From contig JAFBAJ010000779.1 in assembly GCA_019247865.1 (NCBI GenBank), positions 1 to 10,768 on the forward strand: 10,768 nt of DNA. Reading direction: 5' to 3'. The notes beneath the pieces were generated by a model. The model saw only the letters and a list, made by a program, of their open reading frames with translations. It did not search any database and was not told where the DNA came from. The position numbers and the translations under genes are program-made. Positions 1-5,939 of this stretch are shown here, piece after piece. The number at the start of each line of letters is the position of its first letter. Within the stretch, counting starts at the first letter, position 1. Origin of the DNA: Acidobacteriota bacterium (GTDB taxonomy: Bacteria > Acidobacteriota > Blastocatellia > Pyrinomonadales > Pyrinomonadaceae).

Positions 1-4
1 GGTT

Positions 5-1591
5 ATGTCCGTTAAGCTCACCACCAGTCTTTCACAGCGTCTAGTGTTGACGCCGCAGCTGCGTCAACGCATCGAGATGCTGCAAATGACCACCGTCGAA
101 TTGAGCGAGCTGATACAGCAGCAGCTCCTCGAAAATCCGATCCTCGAAGAGGTTGCATCGCAGGAAGAGACGCGCGAGCTGGCGGAAAAAATTCTGGATC
201 AACTGGCGACCCCGGATACCGCGAGCAGCTTCGACTCGAATTTCGACGAAGCGGGCGCGAGCACCAACGGCTCCGGCGAGGGTGGAGAGGCCACTGCTTA
301 TGCCGAGAGCGACGCCGACTATGCCATGTCGGGCGAGATGTCCGGCACGCCTGAGGCTGGCGAAGAGCTGGGCTCTGACGAGGCCGCGCGCGACGCTTTT
401 GAAGAGATCGATTTCGGGCGCGAGTTTCAGGACTATCTCGACCCCGGCTACAAGACGCAGGAGTTCGAGTACAAAGAGGACGCTCCGACCTTCGAGCAGT
501 TCCTGACGCGCCCCGAATCGCTGACTGAGCATCTGGAATGGCAGCTCCACATGAATCCGGTCGAGGGGCAGCAGCGCGAGGCCGCCGAATGCGTGATCGG
601 AAATCTGGACGCGGACGGGCGGCTCAACGCGACCAACGAAGAGATCGCGGCGATGGGGCCGTGGCCGGAAGATATAGTTGAGGGCGCGCGGCAGACCGTG
701 ATGCGCCTGGAGCCTGTCGGCTGCGGCGCGCGCGACGTGCGCGAATGCCTGCTCATGCAGCTCGAACAGCGCGGCGAGACTGACCGCCTGGCCGCCAGGC
801 TCATCAACGAACACCTGCCCGACTTGCAGCAGCACAAGCTGCCGCATCTCTCGAAACAGATTGGCGTCGATGTCGAGACGCTCCTCAAAGAGCTGGAGAT
901 AATTCGCACGCTCGATCCGTATCCGGGCCGCCGTTACTCTTCCGAAGAGCCGATCCTCATCGCGCCGGAGATCTATATCGAAAAGCTGGATGAGAACGAC
1001 GACGATTACATCATCTATTTCGCGGACGACGGCAGCCCGCGCCTGCGCATCAGTCACAGCTACCAGCAGATGCTCGGCCAGCAGGACACTTCAAAAGAGA
1101 CGCGCGATTTCATCAAGGACAAGATGCGCTCGGCCGTCGACCTTCTGCGCAACATCGAGCACCGGCGGCAGACGATCTACAAGGTCGTCGAGTGCATCGT
1201 CCAGCGCCAGCGCGAGTTTCTGGACAAGGGCGTTCAGTACATCAAGCCGATGATGCTCAAAGACATCGCCGAGGACATCGGAATGCATCTCTCGACCATC
1301 TCGCGCGTCGTCAATCGCAAGTACGCGCACACGCCGCAGGGCGTCATCGAGCTGCGCCGCTTCTTTACCGAGGGCATGATGAACGAAGAGGGCGAAGAGG
1401 TCTCGACCCGCATCATCAAGCTCAAAATCAAGAAGCTGATCGAAGAAGAGGATTCGCACAACCCGATCACGGACGATCAGGTCGTCAAGATTCTAGCCAA
1501 AGACGGCATCAAGCTCTCGCGCCGCACGGTCGCCAAGTACCGCGACCAGATGAGCATTCCCGGTTCGCGTGAGCGCAAAGCAGTGGTTTGA
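5..1591 (+). CDS. rpoN: RNA polymerase sigma-54 factor
   Basis: Sigma-54 directs RNA polymerase to -24/-12 promoters that need an AAA+ activator to open. The 528-residue protein has the full family layout. Residues 1-50 are the glutamine- and leucine-rich region I (LSQRLVLTPQLRQ, then an IQQQLLENPILEE segment) contacted by activators. Residues about 55-160 are an acidic, low-complexity region II. About 165-385 is the core-binding region. The helix-turn-helix is near 417-439 (LKDIAEDIGMHLSTISRVV), and the RpoN box at 505-514 reads SRRTVAKYRD, close to the usual ARRTVAKYRE. The ATG at base 5 gives the expected N-terminus, but only four bases lie upstream, so the ribosome binding site is not visible. 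It is first in a conserved rpoN-hpf-PTS neighbourhood. Length and motifs look intact. Identification is very secure. Confidence 0.97.
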   Translation: MSVKLTTSLSQRLVLTPQLRQRIEMLQMTTVELSELIQQQLLENPILEEVASQEETRELAEKILDQLATPDTASSFDSNFDEAGASTNGSGEGGEATAYAESDADYAMSGEMSGTPEAGEELGSDEAARDAFEEIDFGREFQDYLDPGYKTQEFEYKEDAPTFEQFLTRPESLTEHLEWQLHMNPVEGQQREAAECVIGNLDADGRLNATNEEIAAMGPWPEDIVEGARQTVMRLEPVGCGARDVRECLLMQLEQRGETDRLAARLINEHLPDLQQHKLPHLSKQIGVDVETLLKELEIIRTLDPYPGRRYSSEEPILIAPEIYIEKLDENDDDYIIYFADDGSPRLRISHSYQQMLGQQDTSKETRDFIKDKMRSAVDLLRNIEHRRQTIYKVVECIVQRQREFLDKGVQYIKPMMLKDIAEDIGMHLSTISRVVNRKYAHTPQGVIELRRFFTEGMMNEEGEEVSTRIIKLKIKKLIEEEDSHNPITDDQVVKILAKDGIKLSRRTVAKYRDQMSIPGSRERKAVV

Positions 1592-1597
1592 AGAACA

Positions 1598-1672
1598 GTG
1601 ACAAGTGACAAGTGACAAGTGGCAAGTTCTGAACTTGTTCTCCTGCATCATTCGTCACTTGTCACTTGTCAT
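1598..1672. repeat. Palindromic GTGACAA heptamer repeat between rpoN and hpf
   Basis: Four direct copies of the heptamer GTGACAA (the fourth is GTGGCAA) run from 1598 to 1625. The reverse complement appears as about three copies (TTGTCAC type) at 1652-1672. Bases 1599-1616 and 1654-1671 are an exact 18-bp inverted repeat. A second small palindrome, CAAGTTC-T-GAACTTG, sits in the loop at 1623-1637. A hairpin in the mRNA would end six bases before the hpf Shine-Dalgarno. There is no T-run after it, so it is not a standard terminator. It resembles short tandem heptamer repeats reported between genes in cyanobacteria; kinship with those is inference. Confidence 0.85.
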
Positions 1673-1677
1673 TTATT

Positions 1678-1684
1678 AAGGAGG
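1678..1684 (+). promoter_or_regulatory. Strong Shine-Dalgarno of hpf
   Basis: AAGGAGG lies seven bases before the ATG at 1692. It decides the start: the in-frame TTG at 1686 overlaps the proper spacer and is rejected. Confidence 0.85.
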
Positions 1685-1691
1685 TTTGCCG

Positions 1692-2228
1692 ATGAAATTT
1701 GAGTACACGGGGCGACACATGGATGTGACGCCCGCCATCCGCGCGCATGTCGAAGAGCACTTTCAGAAGCTCGAACACATTTTCACAGACACGACGGCGC
1801 GCGCGCACGTCATCCTGGAAGTCGAGAAGAACCGCCAGATCGGCGAAATCTTAGTGCACTGGCGCGACCACACGCTGACGGCGACCGACACCAACGCCGA
1901 TATGTATCAGGCTCTGACGCGCGCCATCGCCAAGATCGAGAAGCAGGCGCTCAAGCTCAAGAAGAAAATTATTGATCGCAAGCAGGGCGCGCAACGCACC
2001 TCTGCCGTCGCCCCGCAACCGGACGGTCAGGAGGTCGAGGCCGCGCCGCGCGCGCCGCGCATCATCGCCGCTCGCCGCTACGCCGTGAAACCGATGACGG
2101 CCGAAGAGGCCGCGATGCGTCTCGACGGCGAGCCCAATCAATTCCTCGTCTTCCGCGACGCCGACACAGAACGCCTCGGCGTCATCTACAAACGGAAGGA
2201 CGGCAACTTCGGTCTGATCGAACCCTAA
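1692..2228 (+). CDS. hpf: Long-form ribosome hibernation promoting factor
   Basis: This protein binds the 30S subunit in slow growth or stasis and, in the long form, joins two 70S ribosomes into inactive 100S dimers. The 178 residues hold an N-terminal S30AE/YfiA domain (about 1-98, starting MKFEYTGRHMDVTPAIRAHV and ending in the basic ALKLKKKIIDRK helix). A variable linker follows (about 99-125), then the C-terminal dimerisation domain (about 126-178, RRYAVKPMTAEEAAMRLD ... FLVFRDADTERLGVIYKRKDGNFGLIEP). The second domain marks the long form, as opposed to the short YfiA/HPF of enteric bacteria. The start is set by an ideal AAGGAGG. It follows rpoN, as in many Gram-negative genomes, but a repeat-filled gap of about 100 bases separates the two. 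Confidence 0.96.
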   Translation: MKFEYTGRHMDVTPAIRAHVEEHFQKLEHIFTDTTARAHVILEVEKNRQIGEILVHWRDHTLTATDTNADMYQALTRAIAKIEKQALKLKKKIIDRKQGAQRTSAVAPQPDGQEVEAAPRAPRIIAARRYAVKPMTAEEAAMRLDGEPNQFLVFRDADTERLGVIYKRKDGNFGLIEP

Positions 2229-2240
2229 CAAGAGTACTGC

Positions 2241-2284
2241 GCGATGAGTGATGAGAGGGAAGCTGTTCCCACATCACTCATCGC
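2241..2284. repeat. GATGAGT-type hairpin repeat between hpf and yceI
   Basis: GCGATGAGTGATG (2241-2253) is exactly reverse-complementary to CATCACTCATCGC (2272-2284). Inside, GGGAA (2257-2261) pairs with TTCCC (2266-2270) around a GCTG loop, leaving only an AGA/A bulge. That gives about 18 paired bases. The arm is built from a seven-base unit (GATGAGT, GATGAGA), like the neighbouring heptamer repeats. No T-run follows, so a role as an intrinsic terminator is doubtful. It sits 12 bases after the hpf stop and ends about six bases before the yceI ribosome binding site. Confidence 0.8.
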
Positions 2285-2291
2285 AACGCTT

Positions 2292-2296
2292 TGGAG
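2292..2296 (+). promoter_or_regulatory. Shine-Dalgarno of the yceI-like gene
   Basis: TGGAG lies seven bases before the ATG at 2304. It supports that start over the upstream in-frame ATG at 2244, which lies inside the hairpin repeat. Confidence 0.65.
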
Positions 2297-2303
2297 ATAC
2301 CTG

Positions 2304-2903
2304 ATGAAAAAATTATTCGCCGCACTTTTCTTTGTGAGTCTGTTGACGTTTATTCCCGTCGGGCGCGCAGAGGAGCTGGCCGTTGACACGGCGCATTCGA
2401 CCGTCGGCTTTTCGATCCCGATCCTCGGCGGGCTGTCGCAGGTCCGGGGCAAGTTCGCGGACTTCAACGCGACCATCAATTACGACGAGAAGGACGTGAC
2501 CAAATCTTCCGTCAACGCCGTCATCAAAACCGCTAGCATCGACACGGGCATCGCGGCGCGCGACAACCACCTCAAGACGGCCGATTTCTTCGACGCCGAA
2601 AAATATCCTGAGATCACCTTTCAGAGCAGTCGCGTCGAGAAGAAAGGCAAGGGGCTCGTGGCCTACGGCACCTTCACCATGCACGGCGTCTCGAAGGAGA
2701 TCATGCTGCCGATCACTATCACCGGCAAGCTCGTGGATCCGGCGACGAAGCAGACGAGCTATGGTTTCTCTTCCATGCTCAAAATCAACCGGATGGACTA
2801 CGGCATCAACTACCAGCGCAAGGGCGCTGAGAATTTCCTCGGCAACGAGGTCACGATCGAGCTCTTTCTGCTGAGCCGCCCGCCGCAGCCGAAGAAGAGT
2901 TAG
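2304..2903 (+). CDS. Secreted YceI-family (polyisoprenoid-binding fold) protein
   Basis: The 199-residue protein begins with a clear signal peptide (MKKLFAALFFVSLLTFIPVGRA, likely cut after Ala22), so it is probably periplasmic. The mature part matches the YceI lipocalin-like beta-barrel from end to end. It has the HSTVGFSIP opening strand, the QVRGKFADF loop, a SIDTG segment, the hallmark RDNHLKTADFFDAEKYPEITFQS stretch, and GTFTMHGVSKEI before the last strands. YceI proteins bind long isoprenoid or other amphiphilic lipids; the ligand and role here are unknown. The gene stands alone between hpf and hprK, with a hairpin repeat before it and a REP-like cluster after it, so it looks like an insertion into an otherwise conserved block. 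The upstream ATG at 2244 would bury the signal peptide behind 20 residues and is not preferred. Confidence 0.92.
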   Translation: MKKLFAALFFVSLLTFIPVGRAEELAVDTAHSTVGFSIPILGGLSQVRGKFADFNATINYDEKDVTKSSVNAVIKTASIDTGIAARDNHLKTADFFDAEKYPEITFQSSRVEKKGKGLVAYGTFTMHGVSKEIMLPITITGKLVDPATKQTSYGFSSMLKINRMDYGINYQRKGAENFLGNEVTIELFLLSRPPQPKKS

Positions 2904-2923
2904 CAAGGTCATCAACCAGTCGA

Positions 2924-3062
2924 AGCTCCGTAGGAGCGAGATATTTATAGCCCATTGAGTTTTCCTCGGATGAGCTCCGTCAGGAGCGGAATATGTCGCT
3001 CCTATCGGAGCTCAATCTGGAATGATGGGTTGAGGCTATAAACATTCCGCCGCTCTGCGGCT
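2924..3062. repeat. REP-like cluster of four palindromic units upstream of hprK
   Basis: Four related units are visible, each a small hairpin followed by an AT-rich tail. Two are on the + strand: GCTCC-GTA-GGAGC at 2925-2937 with tail to TTTATAGCC (2944-2952), and GCTCC-GTCA-GGAGC at 2974-2987. Two are on the - strand: GCTCC-GATA-GGAGC, covering 2998-3011, and GCCGC-AGA-GCGGC, covering 3049-3061, with tail TTTATAGCC ending at 3034. The inner pair also forms a near-perfect 18-bp inverted repeat (2971-2988 with 2997-3014, two mismatches, loop GAATATGT). The outer tails are exact 9-bp complements (2944-2952 with 3034-3042). This forward-forward-reverse-reverse layout resembles REP/BIME mosaics; membership of a named family cannot be settled here. 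Confidence 0.8.
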
Positions 3063-3073
3063 ATTCCACACAG

Positions 3074-3115
3074 ATTTAAGATTTACTATTTCCCGCCTAC
3101 CATTTACCATTCCGG
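3074..3115. repeat. Degenerate ATTTACC heptamer array before hprK
   Basis: Six units in strict seven-base phase can be read: ATTTAAG, ATTTACT, ATTTCCC, GCCTACC, ATTTACC, ATTCCGG. Unlike the other repeats in the window it has no inverted partner arm. It ends one base before the hprK start codon, so it takes the place of a normal ribosome binding site. Confidence 0.55.
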
Positions 3116-3116
3116 C

Positions 3117-4079
3117 ATGCGCAGCCGCGAGGACTCGAACGAGCTTTCCATCACCGTCAACGAATTTATCGCGCAGGCTCCACGGGAGCTTGAGCTGGAA
3201 GTTCTGGCCGGACGTGAAGGTCTCGACTCGCATCGCTTCACCGCGCCGCGCATCCAGAAGCTCGGGCTCGCGCTCGCGGGCTTTACGCATTACATACACC
3301 CCGGACGCTTGCAGATCATCGGGCAGAGCGAGATCTGGTATCTCGAACAACTGGAGGCCGAGCGGCGGCGCGAGGTCATCGGCCTGCTCTCGCTGGAGCA
3401 GATCGCCTGCGCCCTCGTGACCAAAGGCTTGGAGCCGCCGCCCGAATTCATCGAAGCGGCGGAGCAGGCGCAACTGCCGCTCCTGCGCACGCCGCTCGTC
3501 AGCTCGACCGCGATCAATCTCGTCACGGACTGTTTGCAGGAGATGCTCGCGCCGCGCGTCGTCCTGCACGGCGTGCTGCTTGACCTCTACGGGCTCGGCG
3601 TCCTGCTCGAAGGCTCGTCCGGCATTGGTAAGTCCGAATGCGCGCTCGACCTCATCACGCGCGGACACCGCCTCGTCTCCGACGACGTGATCGAAGTCCG
3701 GCGCATCAGCGCGGATCGCCTGGCCGGAAGCGCGCCCGACCTCCTGCGCGAACATCTGGAGATTCGCGGGCTCGGCATCATCAACATCCGCGACCTCTTC
3801 GGCGTCTCGTCCATCAGCGGAGCGCGGCGGATAGACCTTTCGATTCGGCTGGAGAGATGGGAGGCCGCGAGCGACGTTGACCGTCTGGGGATAGACATGC
3901 GCGTGATCGAAATCCTCGGCGTCAGCGTGCCGCAGGTCCTGATTCCGGTCAGCCCCGGAAGAAACCTTGCGACCCTCGTCGAAACGGCCGTGCGCGTCCA
4001 GTTGCTCCGCCTGCGCGGCTACGACGCGGCGCAGTCGTTCGTCCAGCGCCACGCAGAGCTGATTAAGGATAACGAATAG
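3117..4079 (+). CDS. hprK: HPr kinase/phosphorylase
   Basis: HprK phosphorylates a serine of HPr using ATP or pyrophosphate and can reverse the reaction, which ties carbon state to regulation. The 320 residues match both domains. The N-terminal part (about 10-130) includes LEVLAGREGLDSHR, LALAGFTHYIHPGRLQIIG and YLEQLE. The catalytic part (about 131-315) has the conserved His151 in VVLHGVLLDLYGLGVLLEG, a Walker A loop GSSGIGKS at 166-173, HRLVSDDVIEVRR at 184-196, and the family signature LEIRGLGIINIRDLFG at 214-229. All expected catalytic elements are present. The likely substrate, an HPr with Ser48, is encoded downstream. ATG 3117 is the only sensible start, but no good Shine-Dalgarno precedes it; the upstream bases are a heptamer array. 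Confidence 0.96.
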   Translation: MRSREDSNELSITVNEFIAQAPRELELEVLAGREGLDSHRFTAPRIQKLGLALAGFTHYIHPGRLQIIGQSEIWYLEQLEAERRREVIGLLSLEQIACALVTKGLEPPPEFIEAAEQAQLPLLRTPLVSSTAINLVTDCLQEMLAPRVVLHGVLLDLYGLGVLLEGSSGIGKSECALDLITRGHRLVSDDVIEVRRISADRLAGSAPDLLREHLEIRGLGIINIRDLFGVSSISGARRIDLSIRLERWEAASDVDRLGIDMRVIEILGVSVPQVLIPVSPGRNLATLVETAVRVQLLRLRGYDAAQSFVQRHAELIKDNE

Positions 4080-4097
4080 GTTCAGCGAAAGTGATTA

Positions 4098-4179
4098 GCC
4101 ACAGAGACACAGAGGCACAGAGATTAAATGAAACCGTTTTCTATTGTCGCTTTGCTCTGTGTCTCTGTGTCTCTGTGGC
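4098..4179. repeat. Palindromic CACAGAGA octamer repeat between hprK and rapZ
   Basis: Three tandem octamers of the CACAGAGA type run from 4100 to 4123, and the complementary TCTCTGTG units fill 4155-4179. The arms 4098-4122 and 4155-4179 are inverted repeats with 24 of 25 bases paired around a 32-base loop. The hairpin would end about 21 bases before the rapZ ATG. No T-run follows. The period (8) differs from the 7-base repeats nearby but the architecture is the same. Confidence 0.85.
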
Positions 4180-4200
4180 AGTCTTAGGTTTTCATCAAAT

Positions 4201-5136
4201 ATGACCAAGAAGCAACGTGCGGGTGTGGAGGAAGAGGGAGCGCCGGACATCGTCGTCCTGACGGGCCTCAGCGGTTCGGGGATGTCTTCGGCGACAAATG
4301 CTTTTGAAGACCTCGGCTATTTCTGCGTGGACAATCTGCCGCTTACGATGCTGCCGACCTTCGCGCGGCTGGTGCAGCCGGGCGACGGCGAGAGCGCGCC
4401 GATCGAGCACGCCGCGCTCGTCATCAATATCCGCGAGGGCAAGTTCCTCTCCGAATTTGAAACCAAGCTGCGCGCCCTCAAAAAGCAGGGCTTGCGCGTC
4501 TTCGTTCTCTTTCTCGAAGCGGATGATGAATCTTTGCAGCGTCGCTTTAACGAGACGCGACGGCCGCATCCGGCCGACACGGGAGACGGTCTGCTCGACG
4601 CGATTCGCACAGAGCGCACGGCGATGTCCAAGATACGCTCGCTGGCAGACCTCATCATAGACACCTCCGAGCACACCGTGCACACGCTGCGCCGCCTGCT
4701 GGTCAGACGCTTCAGCCCGAACCCGGAAGGCACGCCGATGTCCGTGCAGGTGCTCAGCTTCGGCCACAAGTACGGCAGCCCACGCGACATGGAACTGCTC
4801 TTTGACGTGCGCCATCTGCCGAACCCTTACTTCGTGCCTGAACTGCGCGACCTCTCCGGCCACGACCGCCGCGTCGTCCAGTACTTAAAGAGCGAGCCGG
4901 AAGTGGCCGAGACCCTGCGCCGCTTCACAGAGCTGCTCGAATATCTCCTGCCGCTCTACAAACGCGAGGGCAAATCCTACGTCACGGTCGGCATCGGCTG
5001 CACGGGCGGCCGCCACCGCTCCGTCATGATCGCCAACTCGCTCGCCCGCCGCCTCCGCCGCGCAGGCTTCGAGGCGCAGGCCATCCACCGCGACGTGCGC
5101 AAGGCCAAACGCCGCACACGACAGGGCAAGAATTGA
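4201..5136 (+). CDS. rapZ: RapZ/YvcJ-family nucleotide- and RNA-binding protein, Walker A lysine replaced
   Basis: In E. coli RapZ senses glucosamine-6-phosphate and steers decay of the GlmZ small RNA that controls glmS; elsewhere its target is uncertain. This 311-residue protein has the P-loop N-terminal domain (about 15-165: GLSGSGMSSA, FEDLGYFCVDNLP, RRFNETRRPHP) and the C-terminal domain (about 180-300: VLSFGHKYGSPRDMELLFDVRHLPNP in two adjoining segments, and GIGCTGGRHRSV at 264-275). A very basic tail follows (RDVRKAKRRTRQGKN), which may bind RNA by analogy with the E. coli tail. The oddity is Met28 where Walker A normally has its lysine (residues 22-29, GLSGSGMS). The rest is intact, so a pseudogene is unlikely. 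ATG 4201 is preferred over TTG 4144, which starts inside the palindromic repeat. The Shine-Dalgarno is weak. Confidence 0.94.
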   Translation: MTKKQRAGVEEEGAPDIVVLTGLSGSGMSSATNAFEDLGYFCVDNLPLTMLPTFARLVQPGDGESAPIEHAALVINIREGKFLSEFETKLRALKKQGLRVFVLFLEADDESLQRRFNETRRPHPADTGDGLLDAIRTERTAMSKIRSLADLIIDTSEHTVHTLRRLLVRRFSPNPEGTPMSVQVLSFGHKYGSPRDMELLFDVRHLPNPYFVPELRDLSGHDRRVVQYLKSEPEVAETLRRFTELLEYLLPLYKREGKSYVTVGIGCTGGRHRSVMIANSLARRLRRAGFEAQAIHRDVRKAKRRTRQGKN

Positions 5137-5156
5137 GCTCCGGTCGATGTGTGCTG

Positions 5157-5185
5157 TTGTCCCCGTCCCGTAAGCTTGATAGCAT
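5157..5185 (+). promoter_or_regulatory. Possible sigma70-like promoter before the EIIA gene
   Basis: TTGTCC (5157-5162) and TAGCAT (5180-5185) are separated by 17 bases; each matches four of six consensus positions. Transcription would begin near 5192, at or beside the ATG at 5193, which would make a leaderless message. The match is weak and may be chance. Confidence 0.22.
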
Positions 5186-5192
5186 CTACAGC

Positions 5193-5660
5193 ATGGCTGA
5201 AAAATCTGACGGCAGAGAGATGAAAGAGACGGCTGCGGCCAAGTCCGGGCGTGTGGCGGGCGTGATCGTGACGCACGGCCATGTTGCCAGCGAGTTGCTG
5301 GCGGCGGCGGAGATGATCGTCAAGGATGTTTCGCACATCACGGCTGTCTCCATCGGCTGGCATGATGATGTCGAGGCGGCGCAGGACGAGGTCGAGCGGG
5401 CCATCTCGCGCGTCAGCGAAGGCTGCGGCGTGCTGATTCTGACGGACATGTTCGGCGGGACTCCGACCAACATCGCCTCCATGTTTCTGGCCGAGGGCGA
5501 GGTCGAGGTCGTGACCGGCGTCAATCTCCCGATGGTCATCAAGCTGGCGAGCCAGGCGGGCGCGGAATCGCTCGCAGAAGTCGCGCGCCGCGTGCGCAAT
5601 CAGGGACAGGAAGGGATTTATCTGGCTGGCGACCTGCTCGCGCCGCAGAAGAAAAGCTGA
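5193..5660 (+). CDS. PTS EIIA component, mannose family
   Basis: EIIA of the mannose family accepts phosphate from HPr on a histidine. The 155-residue protein carries the fold's signature: VAGVIVTHGHVASELLAAAE, with the phosphorylatable His28 in VTHG, and the GVLILTDMFGGTPTNIASMF segment (active-site DMFGGTPTN at 85-93). It then continues VVTGVNLPMVIKL, as in the family. No EIIB, EIIC or EIID follows, so it is probably a free-standing regulatory EIIA rather than part of a sugar transporter. There is an extension of about 20 residues before the fold. The start is uncertain: ATG 5193 is chosen, ATG 5220 is possible, and TTG 5133 would overlap the end of rapZ. None has a convincing Shine-Dalgarno. 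It abuts HPr with a TGAATG junction, so the two are probably translationally coupled. Confidence 0.92.
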   Translation: MAEKSDGREMKETAAAKSGRVAGVIVTHGHVASELLAAAEMIVKDVSHITAVSIGWHDDVEAAQDEVERAISRVSEGCGVLILTDMFGGTPTNIASMFLAEGEVEVVTGVNLPMVIKLASQAGAESLAEVARRVRNQGQEGIYLAGDLLAPQKKS

Positions 5661-5939
5661 ATGGTCGAACGCACGGTCGTCATCACCAATCGTCTCGGAC
5701 TACATGCGCGTGCGGCGGCCCTCCTGGTGCGCACGGCCAGTCGCTTTCAGAGCCTCTTGCGGATCGAGCGTCTGGACGGCAGCGCCGCCGCCGACGCCAA
5801 ATCCATTCTCAGCGTCCTGATGCTGGCCGCCTCGCGCGGAACCGAGCTGAGATTGACGGCGGACGGCGCAGACGAGAGCGTGGCGCTGGAAGCCATCAGC
5901 CGGCTCATCGCCGACGGTTTCGGAGAGAGAGAACAGTGA
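5661..5939 (+). CDS. ptsH: Phosphocarrier protein HPr
   Basis: HPr carries phosphate from Enzyme I to EIIA. The 92 residues show the active-site loop NRLGLHARAAALLV with His15 and Arg17, and the regulatory serine in DAKSILSVLMLA (Ser48, equivalent to Ser46 of model HPrs), the site an HprK would modify. The usual HARPA reads HARAA here, so the conserved proline after the catalytic arginine is an alanine (residue 18). Length is normal, with a few extra residues near 40-46. It begins directly at the EIIA stop (TGAATG) and its own stop overlaps the EI start (GTGA). It could be called npr by analogy with nitrogen-type PTS; sequence alone does not decide between the names. Confidence 0.94.
   Translation: MVERTVVITNRLGLHARAAALLVRTASRFQSLLRIERLDGSAAADAKSILSVLMLAASRGTELRLTADGADESVALEAISRLIADGFGEREQ
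5922..5925 (+). promoter_or_regulatory. Shine-Dalgarno of ptsI inside ptsH
   Basis: GGAG, followed by AGAGAGAA, lies ten bases before the GTG at 5936. It supports the four-base overlap with ptsH as the true start of Enzyme I. Confidence 0.55.

Noticed and set aside
41..1057. A 338-codon open frame on the - strand opposite rpoN
   Set aside because: Composition follows from GC-rich codons on the opposite strand and it resembles no family; the + strand frame is an unmistakable sigma-54.
1599..1671. Intrinsic terminator after rpoN
   Set aside because: The stem is long but AT-balanced, the loop is large, and no T-run follows; it is better described as a repeat.
2244..2303. N-terminal extension of the YceI protein from ATG 2244
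   Set aside because: The ATG lies inside the hairpin repeat and would place 20 residues before an otherwise typical signal peptide.
3036..4052. A 338-codon open frame on the - strand opposite hprK
   Set aside because: It lies opposite hprK, extends into the REP-like repeat cluster and has no recognisable motif; a GC-driven shadow.
4144..4200. N-terminal extension of rapZ from TTG 4144
   Set aside because: The extra residues are a translation of the CACAGAGA-type palindrome and are not part of RapZ; ATG 4201 gives the normal N-terminus.
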